Assembly: GCA_023434265.1 (NCBI GenBank)
Contig: JAEYTA010000170.1
Span: forward strand, 1-19,106
Source of the DNA: Pseudomonadota bacterium
Lineage (GTDB): Bacteria; Pseudomonadota; Alphaproteobacteria; Caulobacterales; Caulobacteraceae
DNA length: 19,106 bases
Direction: 5' to 3'
In this document: piece after piece, positions 1 to 6,984 of the stretch
Numbering within the stretch: position 1 is the stretch's first letter
How the letters are laid out: every line of letters begins with the position of its first letter
Position numbers and translations under genes: made by a program
The notes under the pieces: model-generated
Database searches by the model: none
What the model saw: the letters and a program-made list of their open reading frames with translations, nothing else
Told to the model about the DNA's origin: nothing

Positions 1-989
1 TCCTGGGCCTCGCCGGCGGCGGCGGCGAGGTCGGCGGCGCGGGCGGCGAGGGCGGCCTCCGCCTCGCGGAGCTGGGTCTGGGCCAGGTCGGAGGCGTCCA
101 CGACCATGCGCGACTGGCGTTCCACCGCGTCGATGACGCCGGCGGCCTGGCTGTCCAGCTGGACGCCGAGGGTCTGCATCTGGTCGCGCTCGCGGCCGAG
201 CTGTTCGGCCAGCCGGCGGGCGGTGCGCCCGGCCGTCTCCGCCGCCTCGTTCAGCCGGGCGGTCTCCTGGGCCAGCGCTTCGCGCAGCAGGGTCATGTCG
301 TTGCGCGCGCGCTCCGCCGCCAGCGACGCCTGGTCGATGTCCATGCGCAGGCTCTGCAGCACCTCGCCGGTCTGCTGGGCGGCCAGGGCCGTGGGCGCGA
401 CGAGCGCTTCCGACAGGTCGCGGGCGCGGCGGGTCTCGGCGGCCAGACCGGCGCCCTGCCGGACCGCATGGGCCAGCATGATGGCGAGGCCGGCCGGGGC
501 GAGGGCGATGAGGGCGTAGAGCGCCATCCGCAGCGGCTCGAGATCCACCGCGCCCGATCCGACCTCATAGGCGGCCCACGCGGCCACGCCGCCGATCCAC
601 AGGGCGGCGGCGACGCCGGCGATCAGATAGGCATGGCGCCCGGTCGGCGCGGGGGAGGCGTCGGCGCGGCGCGGCGCCGGCGTTGGCGGCGGCGTCCAGG
701 CGATCGGCGGAATGTCGGCCGACTGCGCCAGCGGCGGCGGCGGGGCCACGGCAGTCTGTTCGGCCTCTTCGACGGGAACGGCGGCGTGGTGGGCCGTCTC
801 CGCCTCGGCGCGGCGCTGCTCCTCGGCCAGGCGGCGCCGGCGTCGCTCCGACATCGGCCGTTGCGTCTCCGCGGGGGCGAGCGACTCGGTGGCCGACGCA
901 ACGGCGGCGGCGTCCGGCGCGGCGTCGCCCGGGGCCTCGGGTTCGGGCTCGGTGAGGTTCAGTGGCGGCCGTTGGCGGGGAGGCTTCAT
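1..989 (-). CDS. tipN: TipN-like polar localization protein, N-terminal part (runs off the window)
   Basis: The minus-strand frame from ATG at 989 is open to the window edge, giving 329 residues of a longer protein. Residues 1-115 are a Pro/Ala/Glu-rich, probably disordered cytoplasmic region with a basic patch near 48-60. Two hydrophobic helices follow at about 120-142 and 154-175. From about 180 onward the chain is Ala/Glu/Arg/Gln-rich with heptad-like spacing, as expected for a long coiled coil. Two N-terminal membrane helices plus a large coiled coil is the architecture of TipN, the Caulobacter new-pole marker that helps orient polarity, flagellar placement and chromosome segregation. The assignment rests on architecture and on the MKPPR...NLTEPEP-type N-terminus; only the beginning of the coiled coil is visible. 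Another membrane-anchored coiled-coil protein cannot be excluded. Confidence 0.6.
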   Translation of the reverse strand, partial: MKPPRQRPPLNLTEPEPEAPGDAAPDAAAVASATESLAPAETQRPMSERRRRRLAEEQRRAEAETAHHAAVPVEEAEQTAVAPPPPLAQSADIPPIAWTPPPTPAPRRADASPAPTGRHAYLIAGVAAALWIGGVAAWAAYEVGSGAVDLEPLRMALYALIALAPAGLAIMLAHAVRQGAGLAAETRRARDLSEALVAPTALAAQQTGEVLQSLRMDIDQASLAAERARNDMTLLREALAQETARLNEAAETAGRTARRLAEQLGRERDQMQTLGVQLDSQAAGVIDAVERQSRMVVDASDLAQTQLREAEAALAARAADLAAAAGEAQ

Positions 990-1108
990 CAGGCGGCGAT
1001 CTCGTCTCGGAGCGTCGCCACGGGGCGGTCGCTCGGGGGCGCGCCGACCCTAGCGGTTCAAATGCGGCGCGCAAAGGCGAGGTGGAAGGAATCCGCCGGT
1101 CGGCGGGA

Positions 1109-1300
1109 TCAGCAGTCCTGCTTGCGCTCGGCCCGGGCGGCCAGCATCGTCGATGCGGGCTTTTCACCGCCGCAGTCGCGGACGCGGTGGATTTCGCGCT
1201 GGTTGTCTTGGGGCGTGTTCAGATCCAGGCCGAACTGGGACAGAGCCGCAGCGGCCAACAAGGCGACGAAACCTGCGATCAATTCGATCAGCGCCTGCAC
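1109..1300 (-). CDS. Small single-pass membrane protein, unknown function
   Basis: A 63-residue ORF starts with GTG and is preceded by a good Shine-Dalgarno run (AGGGGG, about 6 nt before the start), which is the main reason to believe it. Residues 2-23 form a hydrophobic helix (ALIELIAGFVALLAAAAL), followed by a polar, charged tail with two cysteines (CGGE and the C-terminal Cys). It lies upstream of and codirectional with the tipN-like gene, separated by 119 bases. I do not recognise a family. It may be a membrane micropeptide specific to this lineage; a chance ORF in GC-rich DNA is possible, but the strong ribosome binding site argues against that. Confidence 0.5.
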   Translation of the reverse strand: MQALIELIAGFVALLAAAALSQFGLDLNTPQDNQREIHRVRDCGGEKPASTMLAARAERKQDC

Positions 1301-1485
1301 CGCCGACCCCCTGTCCGTTGACGGGCCTTTATGCGCGGAAATCGCCGCCCCGGCAATGCGGCGTTACATGAAGAAAGCGTCACCATTGACCGAAGCGCCG
1401 GCAGGTGGAACGGAAGCCGGCCGCGTGCGTCTCTGCCGGGGGGGAGGCGCGTGCCGCCGCCATGGATCTGGGTCGGGCCTGCGCC

Positions 1486-2934
1486 ATGAATGACGAACTC
1501 GACAATCTGTTCGCGCCGGGCCGCAACTGCTGGCGCCTCGAGTCCGCGGACCGGTTCGCGGTGCTCATGGAGAACGCCGCCTATTTCGCCGCCCTGAACT
1601 CCGCCATCCAGAAAGCGACCCGGTCGATCGTGCTGCTCGGCTGGCAGTTCGACCCACGCACGCGCCTCGACCCGGAGAGCGCGGAGGGCGCCTCGGACCA
1701 GTTCGGTCATCAACTGCGGATGCTGGTGAAGTCGCGGCCGGACCTGGACGTGAGGCTGCTGATCTGGAAATCGCCGATCCTCATCGCGGCTTCGCAGGGT
1801 TTCTTCCCTCAACGCGCCCATGCCTGGTTCCGCAAGCGGATGGTCGAGTTTCGCCTCGACCCGCCCATGGCGCTGGGCTCGTGCCATCACCAGAAGGTGG
1901 TGATCATCGACGATCGCGTCGCCTTCTGCGGTGGCGGCGACGTCTCCGTCGACCGCTGGGACTCCAGCGCGCACGAGGACGCCGATCCGCGCCGGTGTCT
2001 ACCTTCGGGCGCTCTCGCGCCGCCGCGCCACGAGGTGATGTGCGTCATGGACGGACCGGCGGCGCAGGCCTTGGGCGACCTGGCCCGCGAGCGGTGGCGG
2101 CGCGCCACCGGCGAGCGCACGGTCGTCGATCCCGCCCCCGTCGACCCGTGGCCGGATGGCGTCGAGCCGGATATCGAGGGCGCGACCGTCGCCATCGCCC
2201 GCACCGAGCCGGGCCGTCGCGAGCGCGCCGAGGTGCGCGAGAACGAGGCCCTGCACCTCGACGCCATCCGGCGGGCCCGGCGGCTGATCTACATGGAGAA
2301 CCAGTACTTCACCTCGCCCGTCATCGCCGCCGCCCTAGCCGAGCGGCTGCGCGAACCGGACGGGCCGGAGATCGTCCTCGTCACCACCGGCGGAAGCCCC
2401 AGCTGGTTCGACCGGATGACGATGGACACCGCCCGTTCGGAGGTGCTGTTCCGGCTCGAGCAGGCCGACGGCCGCAACCGGTTCTACGCCTTCGCGCCAC
2501 ATACCGCCCGGGGGCAGAGGATCATCGTCCACGCCAAGGTGTCGATCTACGACGACGAGGTGCTGCGCATCGGCTCGACCAACCTGAACAACCGGTCGCT
2601 GGGTTTCGACACCGAGTGCGACATTGCCGTCCAGCCCGGCGACGAGGCCGGCCGCGAGGCGATCCGCCGGTTCCGGCATCGGACCATCGGCCACTGGATC
2701 GGCGTCGATTCCGACACCTTCGCGGCCGCCGAGGCCCTGAGCGATTCGGTCGGGGAGGCCGTGCGGCGGTTCGACACCGGGCGGATGCGCATCCTGGGGG
2801 CGACGCCGCCGTCCCGCCTCGAGCAGCTCATCGCCGAATTCCAGGTCGGCGATCCGATCTCGCCGCACGATGCGTTCAGGCCGTGGCGGCGGCGGGCTCC
2901 GTCGCAGCGCCGTCAAGCGCTGCCGAAGGCCTGA
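1486..2934 (+). CDS. Phospholipase D family protein (cardiolipin synthase-like)
   Basis: This 482-residue protein carries two HKD motifs of the phospholipase D superfamily. The first is H135-x-K137-x4-D142 followed by a Gly-rich stretch; the second is H349-x-K351-x4-D356 followed by GSTNLNNRS. Paired HKD motifs form one active site with a phospho-histidine intermediate, used in cardiolipin synthesis or phosphodiester hydrolysis. There is no N-terminal pair of membrane helices as in ClsA, so it is closer to soluble ClsB/YbhO-type enzymes. ATG at 1486 is chosen because the conserved opening (LFAPGRNCWRLE) begins a few residues later. Alternatives are ATG 1462, with GGGGAGG upstream, and GTG 1405. 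The 3' end overlaps the opposite-strand phosphatase-family gene by 59 bp. The substrate is not determined by the sequence. Confidence 0.88.
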   Translation: MNDELDNLFAPGRNCWRLESADRFAVLMENAAYFAALNSAIQKATRSIVLLGWQFDPRTRLDPESAEGASDQFGHQLRMLVKSRPDLDVRLLIWKSPILIAASQGFFPQRAHAWFRKRMVEFRLDPPMALGSCHHQKVVIIDDRVAFCGGGDVSVDRWDSSAHEDADPRRCLPSGALAPPRHEVMCVMDGPAAQALGDLARERWRRATGERTVVDPAPVDPWPDGVEPDIEGATVAIARTEPGRRERAEVRENEALHLDAIRRARRLIYMENQYFTSPVIAAALAERLREPDGPEIVLVTTGGSPSWFDRMTMDTARSEVLFRLEQADGRNRFYAFAPHTARGQRIIVHAKVSIYDDEVLRIGSTNLNNRSLGFDTECDIAVQPGDEAGREAIRRFRHRTIGHWIGVDSDTFAAAEALSDSVGEAVRRFDTGRMRILGATPPSRLEQLIAEFQVGDPISPHDAFRPWRRRAPSQRRQALPKA

Positions 2935-3661
2935 TCTCGAAGTCGACGATCAGCGGGAGGTGGTCCGAAGCCATGCGGGCGAGGGGGGAGAAGGGCGCCT
3001 TGACCGCCGTGACCACGACCTCGGGGCTGGTGAAGCAGTGGTCGATGCGGATGGCGGGAAAGCTGGACGGAAAGGTCTTCACCGAGGGCCGCAGGCCGAG
3101 GCTGCGCTGACAGTCCGCGAGGCGGCGGGCCAGCGTCTGGTAGGGCCGTGTCACCGAGGTGGCGTTGAAGTCCCCGGTCAGCAGGGTGGGGCCGGTGCAC
3201 TCGGGATGGCCCAGCCACTGCTCGCCCACCAGGGCCGCCGCCTGAAGTCGCTGCTCGCGGGGCACCAGACCGAGATGGGTGTTGATCACATTCAGGGTCG
3301 CCCCGCCGCCCAGGTCGATCTCGGCCCACAGCGCGCCGCGCGGTTCGAGGCGCGGCACCCCCCGCACGGAAGGCAAGGGACCGGAACGCATCAGGCGCTC
3401 CGGCAGGTGGGTGAGGATGGCGTCGCCGTAGAGCTCGGCCTCCACCCGCATGGCCGGATGGAAGTGGTAGGTCATCGACAGGCGCTCGGCGATGGAGCGC
3501 GCCTGGTCGACGTAGCCCGTCCGGGCCCGGCCGACGTCGAGCTCCTGCAGGCAGACGATGTCCGGTTCGTGCTCGGCGATGACGGCGGCGATGCGCCCCA
3601 CGTCCACCCGACGATCGACGCCTTCGCAACGGTGGACATTGTACGTCAGCAGGCGGGGCAT
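2876..3661 (-). CDS. Endonuclease/exonuclease/phosphatase (EEP) family metal-dependent hydrolase
   Basis: This 261-residue protein has the full set of EEP/DNase I-fold motifs: N8 in TYNVH, E40 in CLQELD, a central YGDAILTH segment, NTHLGL, GDFN, RIDHCF and a C-terminal SDHLPL. These supply the metal ligands and catalytic His/Asp pair of Mg-dependent phosphodiesterases. No signal peptide or membrane helix is seen, so it is probably cytosolic. It converges on the phospholipase D gene with overlapping 3' ends. In E. coli a cardiolipin synthase (ybhO/clsB) is also next to an EEP gene (ybhP), so the pairing may reflect a shared lipid-phosphate role, which is inference. The start has GGAAG just upstream. 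The family includes nucleases and phospholipid phosphatases, and the substrate cannot be read from the sequence. Confidence 0.88.
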   Translation of the reverse strand: MPRLLTYNVHRCEGVDRRVDVGRIAAVIAEHEPDIVCLQELDVGRARTGYVDQARSIAERLSMTYHFHPAMRVEAELYGDAILTHLPERLMRSGPLPSVRGVPRLEPRGALWAEIDLGGGATLNVINTHLGLVPREQRLQAAALVGEQWLGHPECTGPTLLTGDFNATSVTRPYQTLARRLADCQRSLGLRPSVKTFPSSFPAIRIDHCFTSPEVVVTAVKAPFSPLARMASDHLPLIVDFEIRPSAALDGAATEPAAATA

Positions 3662-3680
3662 CGACTTCCAGACTAGACAA

Positions 3681-3700
3681 CGCGCCGGCGCTCCGGCGCG
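3681..3700 (-). terminator. GC hairpin between the TPM gene and the EEP gene
   Basis: A perfect 8-bp stem (CGCGCCGG paired with CCGGCGCG) around a 4-nt loop lies in the 63-base gap after the TPM gene stop and before the EEP start. On the minus strand it is followed by TTGTCTAGTC, only a weak U-rich tail. It may separate the lemA/TPM operon from the EEP gene or attenuate read-through. Confidence 0.35.
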
Positions 3701-3724
3701 AGGAATGGCGGCGCTTCGTCGGGT

Positions 3725-4414
3725 TCAGATAACGACCAGCCGGTCGTCCAGTTCGTTGCGATCTCGCGGCTGCGGCGGAAAGTGCTCCGCCAGAACGGCG
3801 CCGGTGAGGCCGATGGCGGCTTCGAAGCCGGCCGCGGCCTCGCCCTGCTTCAGGCCGCGCGCCAGCGCCTCGACCGCCTCGGCCCACACGGACTCGTCGA
3901 CCTTCTCGTGGATGCCGCTGTCGGCCAGCACCTCCACCTGATGGTCGGCCAGACAGGCGAACAGCAGGACGCCGGTGCGCGCCTCGGTGACGTGGACGCC
4001 ATGGGCGAGGAACTGCTGCAGCGCGGCCTTTCGCACGCGGGCCGTGCGGATGCTGCGCGGGGTCACCCACCGGCGCACGGGCGGGATGGAGGTGAGCACG
4101 AAGACGAGCAGGAAGATTCCCGCCTGCAGGAGGGCGTAGGCGGCGAGAGCGTGGCCGACGGTGACGTCACGCGCGGCGAGGTGCCCGGCTTCCCATCCCT
4201 GACTGAAGCCGCGCACCCATGACGGCTCGAAGCCGACGGGGATCAGGAGCAACGGCAGCACCAGGGCCGCGGCCGTCGCGCAGGTCAGCGAGACATCGCG
4301 ATAGTCCGAAACCTTGCGGGCGAGGACGCAGAAGATCTCACCCGAAGTGTGTGCCTCGGCCTCGGCGATGGCCGCCGCGATACGCGGGGCGTCGGTATGC
4401 TGATCGATCACCAT
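3725..4414 (-). CDS. TPM-domain membrane protein
   Basis: A 229-residue protein with an N-terminal segment (AEAHTSGEIFCVLARKVSDY) typical of TPM domains, two hydrophobic segments at about 40-62 and 88-112, and a C-terminal TPM-like half (TEARTGVLLFACLADHQVEVLAD). TPM-domain proteins include thylakoid acid phosphatase and PSII-repair factors in phototrophs; in proteobacteria their function is largely unknown. Its start overlaps the stop of the upstream TPM gene (ATGGTGA, 7 nt), implying translational coupling. It is the last gene of the lemA-TPM-TPM set, a recurring bacterial arrangement that suggests a shared membrane or envelope role. The family call is firm and the biochemical role unknown. 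Confidence 0.82.
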   Translation of the reverse strand: MVIDQHTDAPRIAAAIAEAEAHTSGEIFCVLARKVSDYRDVSLTCATAAALVLPLLLIPVGFEPSWVRGFSQGWEAGHLAARDVTVGHALAAYALLQAGIFLLVFVLTSIPPVRRWVTPRSIRTARVRKAALQQFLAHGVHVTEARTGVLLFACLADHQVEVLADSGIHEKVDESVWAEAVEALARGLKQGEAAAGFEAAIGLTGAVLAEHFPPQPRDRNELDDRLVVI

Positions 4415-5232
4415 CCGCCAGACGCCCCTCCGCCGCCGAAACTGCCGCCGCCGCCGCTGAAGCCGCCGCCGCCAAAGCCGCCGCCGCCCCAGGTGGAGCT
4501 GCTGCGACCGCTGCGCATCGCCTCGGACGCCGCCCAGATCAGGATCGGCGCCAGGCCGTTCGCGCGGCGACGGCGTCCGCGACCGGCGATGCCCCCGATG
4601 AGCGACAGGGCCATGAACAGGAAGATGGCGGCGATGAAGATCATCGGGCCGATGGGCGGGGCGGCCTCGGGGCGCTCGGCGGCCGCGGCGCGCGCCTGGG
4701 CCTCGGCCGGATCCAGCCTGAGCTGTTCCTCGATGGCCGTGACGCCCTGGTCGATGCCGCGCTCGTAGTAGCCGTCGCGGAACGAGGGCAGGATCTGATT
4801 GTGGATGATCACCGCCGACAGGGCGTCGGTGAGCACCGGCTCGAGGCCGTAGCCGACCTCGATGCGGACCTTGCGTTCGTTGGGCGCGACGATGAGCAGC
4901 ACGCCGTTGTTCTCGCCCGCCTGGCCGATGCCCCAGGCGCGGCCGAGCTGGTAGCCGTACTCCTCGATCGCATAGCCCTGCAGGTCTTCGACCGTGACCA
5001 CGACCAGCTGGTCGGTGGTGTCACGCTCCAGCGCGGCGAGCCGGGCGTCGAGCTCCGCCTCCTTGGCGGGGGACAGCAGCCGGGCCTCGTCGACAACCCG
5101 GCCCGACAGGGTGGGGAATCGCGGACCGTTCTGTGCCGCAGCCGGCGCCGCGGCCAGCCACACGGCGGCCAGCAGGACCGCCAGGATGGCGGCGATCCGC
5201 CCCGACGACCGCGTGAGGAGGGCGAGGCTCAC
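4408..5232 (-). CDS. Exported TPM-domain protein with Gly-rich C-terminal tail (YgcG-like)
   Basis: This 274-residue protein starts with GTG at 5232, overlapping the lemA stop by 4 nt (GTGA). Residues 1-34 are a signal peptide ending in an AAAQ-like cleavage region. Residues about 40-170 are a TPM domain, with GRVVDEARLLS, DQLVVVTVEDLQGY, NNGVLLIVAP and RKVRIEVGYGLE motifs. A membrane helix lies around 192-215 (IFIAAIFLFMALSLIGGIAG), followed by a cytoplasmic-side tail that ends in GGGGFGG-type repeats. This is the usual YgcG/TPM layout. It is coupled to lemA upstream and the second TPM gene downstream. The Gly-rich tail is a common family feature and explains the CCG-repeat-like DNA near 4430-4500. 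Confidence 0.87.
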   Translation of the reverse strand: MSLALLTRSSGRIAAILAVLLAAVWLAAAPAAAQNGPRFPTLSGRVVDEARLLSPAKEAELDARLAALERDTTDQLVVVTVEDLQGYAIEEYGYQLGRAWGIGQAGENNGVLLIVAPNERKVRIEVGYGLEPVLTDALSAVIIHNQILPSFRDGYYERGIDQGVTAIEEQLRLDPAEAQARAAAAERPEAAPPIGPMIFIAAIFLFMALSLIGGIAGRGRRRRANGLAPILIWAASEAMRSGRSSSTWGGGGFGGGGFSGGGGSFGGGGASGGW

Positions 5233-5915
5233 TGCGCCGGCACGGCCGGGGGAGCGGAACCGGGCGCGGCGGACGGGGCCGGCGGGGCGCCGCCAGGCGT
5301 CGCGGGGTTGAGAGCGTCGAAGTTGACGTTCGGCGCGCTCTGGGCCGCCTCGGTGGCCGTAAACAGCTGCATCGGGTCGGAGCCGCTATGGATGGTGTTG
5401 GCCCAGATCACCGTCGGGAAGGTGCGCAGGCTGGTGTTGTAGTCGCGAACGGCCTCGTTGTAGTCGCGCCGCGCCACCGCGATGCGGTTCTCGGTGCCTT
5501 CCAGCTGCGACTGCAGGGCGAGGAAGTTCTGGTTGGACTGCAGCTGCGGGTAGTTCTCGACCACCATCAGCAGACGCGACAGGGCCTGCGACAGCTCGCC
5601 CTGCGCGGCCTGATAGCGCTGGAAGGCCTGGGGGTCGCTGAGCGTCTCGGGCGTCACCTGCACGCTGGTGGCGCGGGCCCGGGCTTCGACCACCTGGGTC
5701 AGGGTGGTGCGTTCCTGGATCGCCGCGCCCTGCACCGTCGCCACGAGGTTCGGGACCAGATCGGCGCGGCGCTGGTACTGGGACTGAACGTCGGCCCAGC
5801 GCGCCTTGGCCGCCTCCTCCTTGGTCGGGATGGTGTTGATGCCGCAGCCGGTTACGGCGGGCGCTGTCGCCAGAACAACCGCGACGACGGCGACACGGGG
5901 CGAGAACCGGATCAT
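5229..5915 (-). CDS. lemA: LemA family lipoprotein
   Basis: A 228-residue protein. The N-terminus is a lipoprotein signal with lipobox VTGC (Cys24). The LemA signature follows, with W40 and QYQRRADLVPNLVATV, then Gln-rich helices, LMVVENYPQLQSNQNFLALQ, and ENRIAVARRDYNEAVRDYN. The last ~35 residues are a Pro/Ala-rich linker-like tail. ATG 5915 is chosen over the frame's ATG at 5990 because AGGAG lies 7 nt upstream and it begins the lipoprotein signal; the upstream ATG would overlap folD. LemA proteins are helical envelope proteins of uncertain function that commonly co-occur with TPM proteins. The gene lies 49 bases after folD and overlaps the next gene by 4 nt. Confidence 0.92.
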   Translation of the reverse strand: MIRFSPRVAVVAVVLATAPAVTGCGINTIPTKEEAAKARWADVQSQYQRRADLVPNLVATVQGAAIQERTTLTQVVEARARATSVQVTPETLSDPQAFQRYQAAQGELSQALSRLLMVVENYPQLQSNQNFLALQSQLEGTENRIAVARRDYNEAVRDYNTSLRTFPTVIWANTIHSGSDPMQLFTATEAAQSAPNVNFDALNPATPGGAPPAPSAAPGSAPPAVPAQ

Positions 5916-5964
5916 GGGCGTCTCCTGATGGGCTGGCTGACTATTGGCCCGGACGCCGAACGGT

Positions 5965-6888
5965 TCAAGCGCCCAACGGCTCCGGTTCAATGCCGATCGC
6001 GCGACAGGCCGCCGTGTAGGTGTTGGCCAGCAGGCAGGCGATGGTCATCGGACCGACCCCCCCCGGCACCGGTGTGATGCGGCCGGCGACCGCGGCGGCC
6101 TCTTCGAAGGCGACGTCGCCGACCACGCGGGTCTTGCCCTCGGCGGCCTTCTGCGGATCGCGCGACGGAACCCGGTTGATGCCGACGTCGATCACCGTGG
6201 CGCCGGGCCTGATCCAGTCGCCCCGCACCATTTCGGGCCGCCCGACGGCGGCGACGAGGATGTCGGCAGTGCGGCACAGGGCCGGGAGGTCCCGGGTGCG
6301 GGAATGGGCGACGGTGACGGTGCAGCTCTCGCCGAGCAGCAGCTGCGCCATCGGCTTGCCGACGATGTTGGAGCGGCCGACGACGACGGCGTTGAGCCCC
6401 GACAGGTCGCCCAGCTCGTGCTTCAGCAGCATGAGGCAGCCCAGCGGCGTGCACGGGACGAGGCCCGGCACGCCGACCGCGAGGCGGCCGACGTTGACGA
6501 CGTGGAAGCCGTCGACGTCCTTGTCCGGATCGATAGCGGCGAGGACGGCGGCGCTGTCGATGTGGGCGGGGAGGGGCAGCTGGACGAGGATGCCGTGGAT
6601 GCCGGCGTCGGCGTTCAGCGCGCCGATCAGGGCGAGGAGGTCGGCTTGGGAGGCCGTTTCCGGCAGGCGGTGGGTGTCCGAGCGCATGCCGGCCCGCTGG
6701 GTCGTCTCGCCCTTGTTGCGAACGTAGATCTGGCTGGCGGGATCCTCGCCGACGATGACCACCGCCAGGCCGGGCTTGACGCCCTGCGCGGCGTCGAGCC
6801 GGGCGGAGGCCGCGGCGACCCGGTCCACCAGGCCGGCGGCGAAGGCCTTGCCGTCGATCAGGGTCGCGCGCGCGGGTTCGGCCGTCAT
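5965..6888 (-). CDS. folD: Bifunctional methylenetetrahydrofolate dehydrogenase/methenyltetrahydrofolate cyclohydrolase FolD
   Basis: FolD interconverts 5,10-methylene-, 5,10-methenyl- and 10-formyl-tetrahydrofolate with NADP, supplying one-carbon units for purine, fMet and other syntheses in the cytosol. The 307-residue length fits the family. Visible signatures are SQIYVRNK (catalytic Lys59), GILVQLPLP, DKDVDGFH, PCTPLGC, the nucleotide-binding VVVGRSNIVGKPMAQLL, VIDVGIN and the C-terminal TPVPGGVGPMT motif. It is the first gene of a leftward run that continues with lemA and two TPM genes, and it is divergent from the PPC-repeat gene across 96 bases. Co-transcription with lemA is likely from spacing, but no functional link is apparent. 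Confidence 0.97.
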   Translation of the reverse strand: MTAEPARATLIDGKAFAAGLVDRVAAASARLDAAQGVKPGLAVVIVGEDPASQIYVRNKGETTQRAGMRSDTHRLPETASQADLLALIGALNADAGIHGILVQLPLPAHIDSAAVLAAIDPDKDVDGFHVVNVGRLAVGVPGLVPCTPLGCLMLLKHELGDLSGLNAVVVGRSNIVGKPMAQLLLGESCTVTVAHSRTRDLPALCRTADILVAAVGRPEMVRGDWIRPGATVIDVGINRVPSRDPQKAAEGKTRVVGDVAFEEAAAVAGRITPVPGGVGPMTIACLLANTYTAACRAIGIEPEPLGA

Positions 6889-6929
6889 GGGTTCGGCTCC
6901 GGTCGTCAGGAATCGTGCGGTCCGCGCGA

Positions 6930-6960
6930 TTTACAGACGCCCGGGTTCGGCGTCTATGAT
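6930..6960 (+). promoter_or_regulatory. Candidate sigma70-type promoter for the PPC-repeat gene
   Basis: TTTACA at 6930-6935 and TATGAT at 6955-6960 are separated by 19 bases in the folD/PPC divergent gap. TATGAT matches 5 of 6 bases of the -10 consensus. GAGGGG then sits just upstream of the ATG at 6985. The spacing is a little long, so this is only a candidate. Confidence 0.35.
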
Positions 6961-6984
6961 CGCGGTCGATTTGAGGGGACCCGC

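Noticed and set aside
4430..4500. CCG-rich tandem-like DNA
   Set aside because: It encodes the Gly-rich tail common in YgcG/TPM proteins; it is not a CRISPR array or an independent repeat element.
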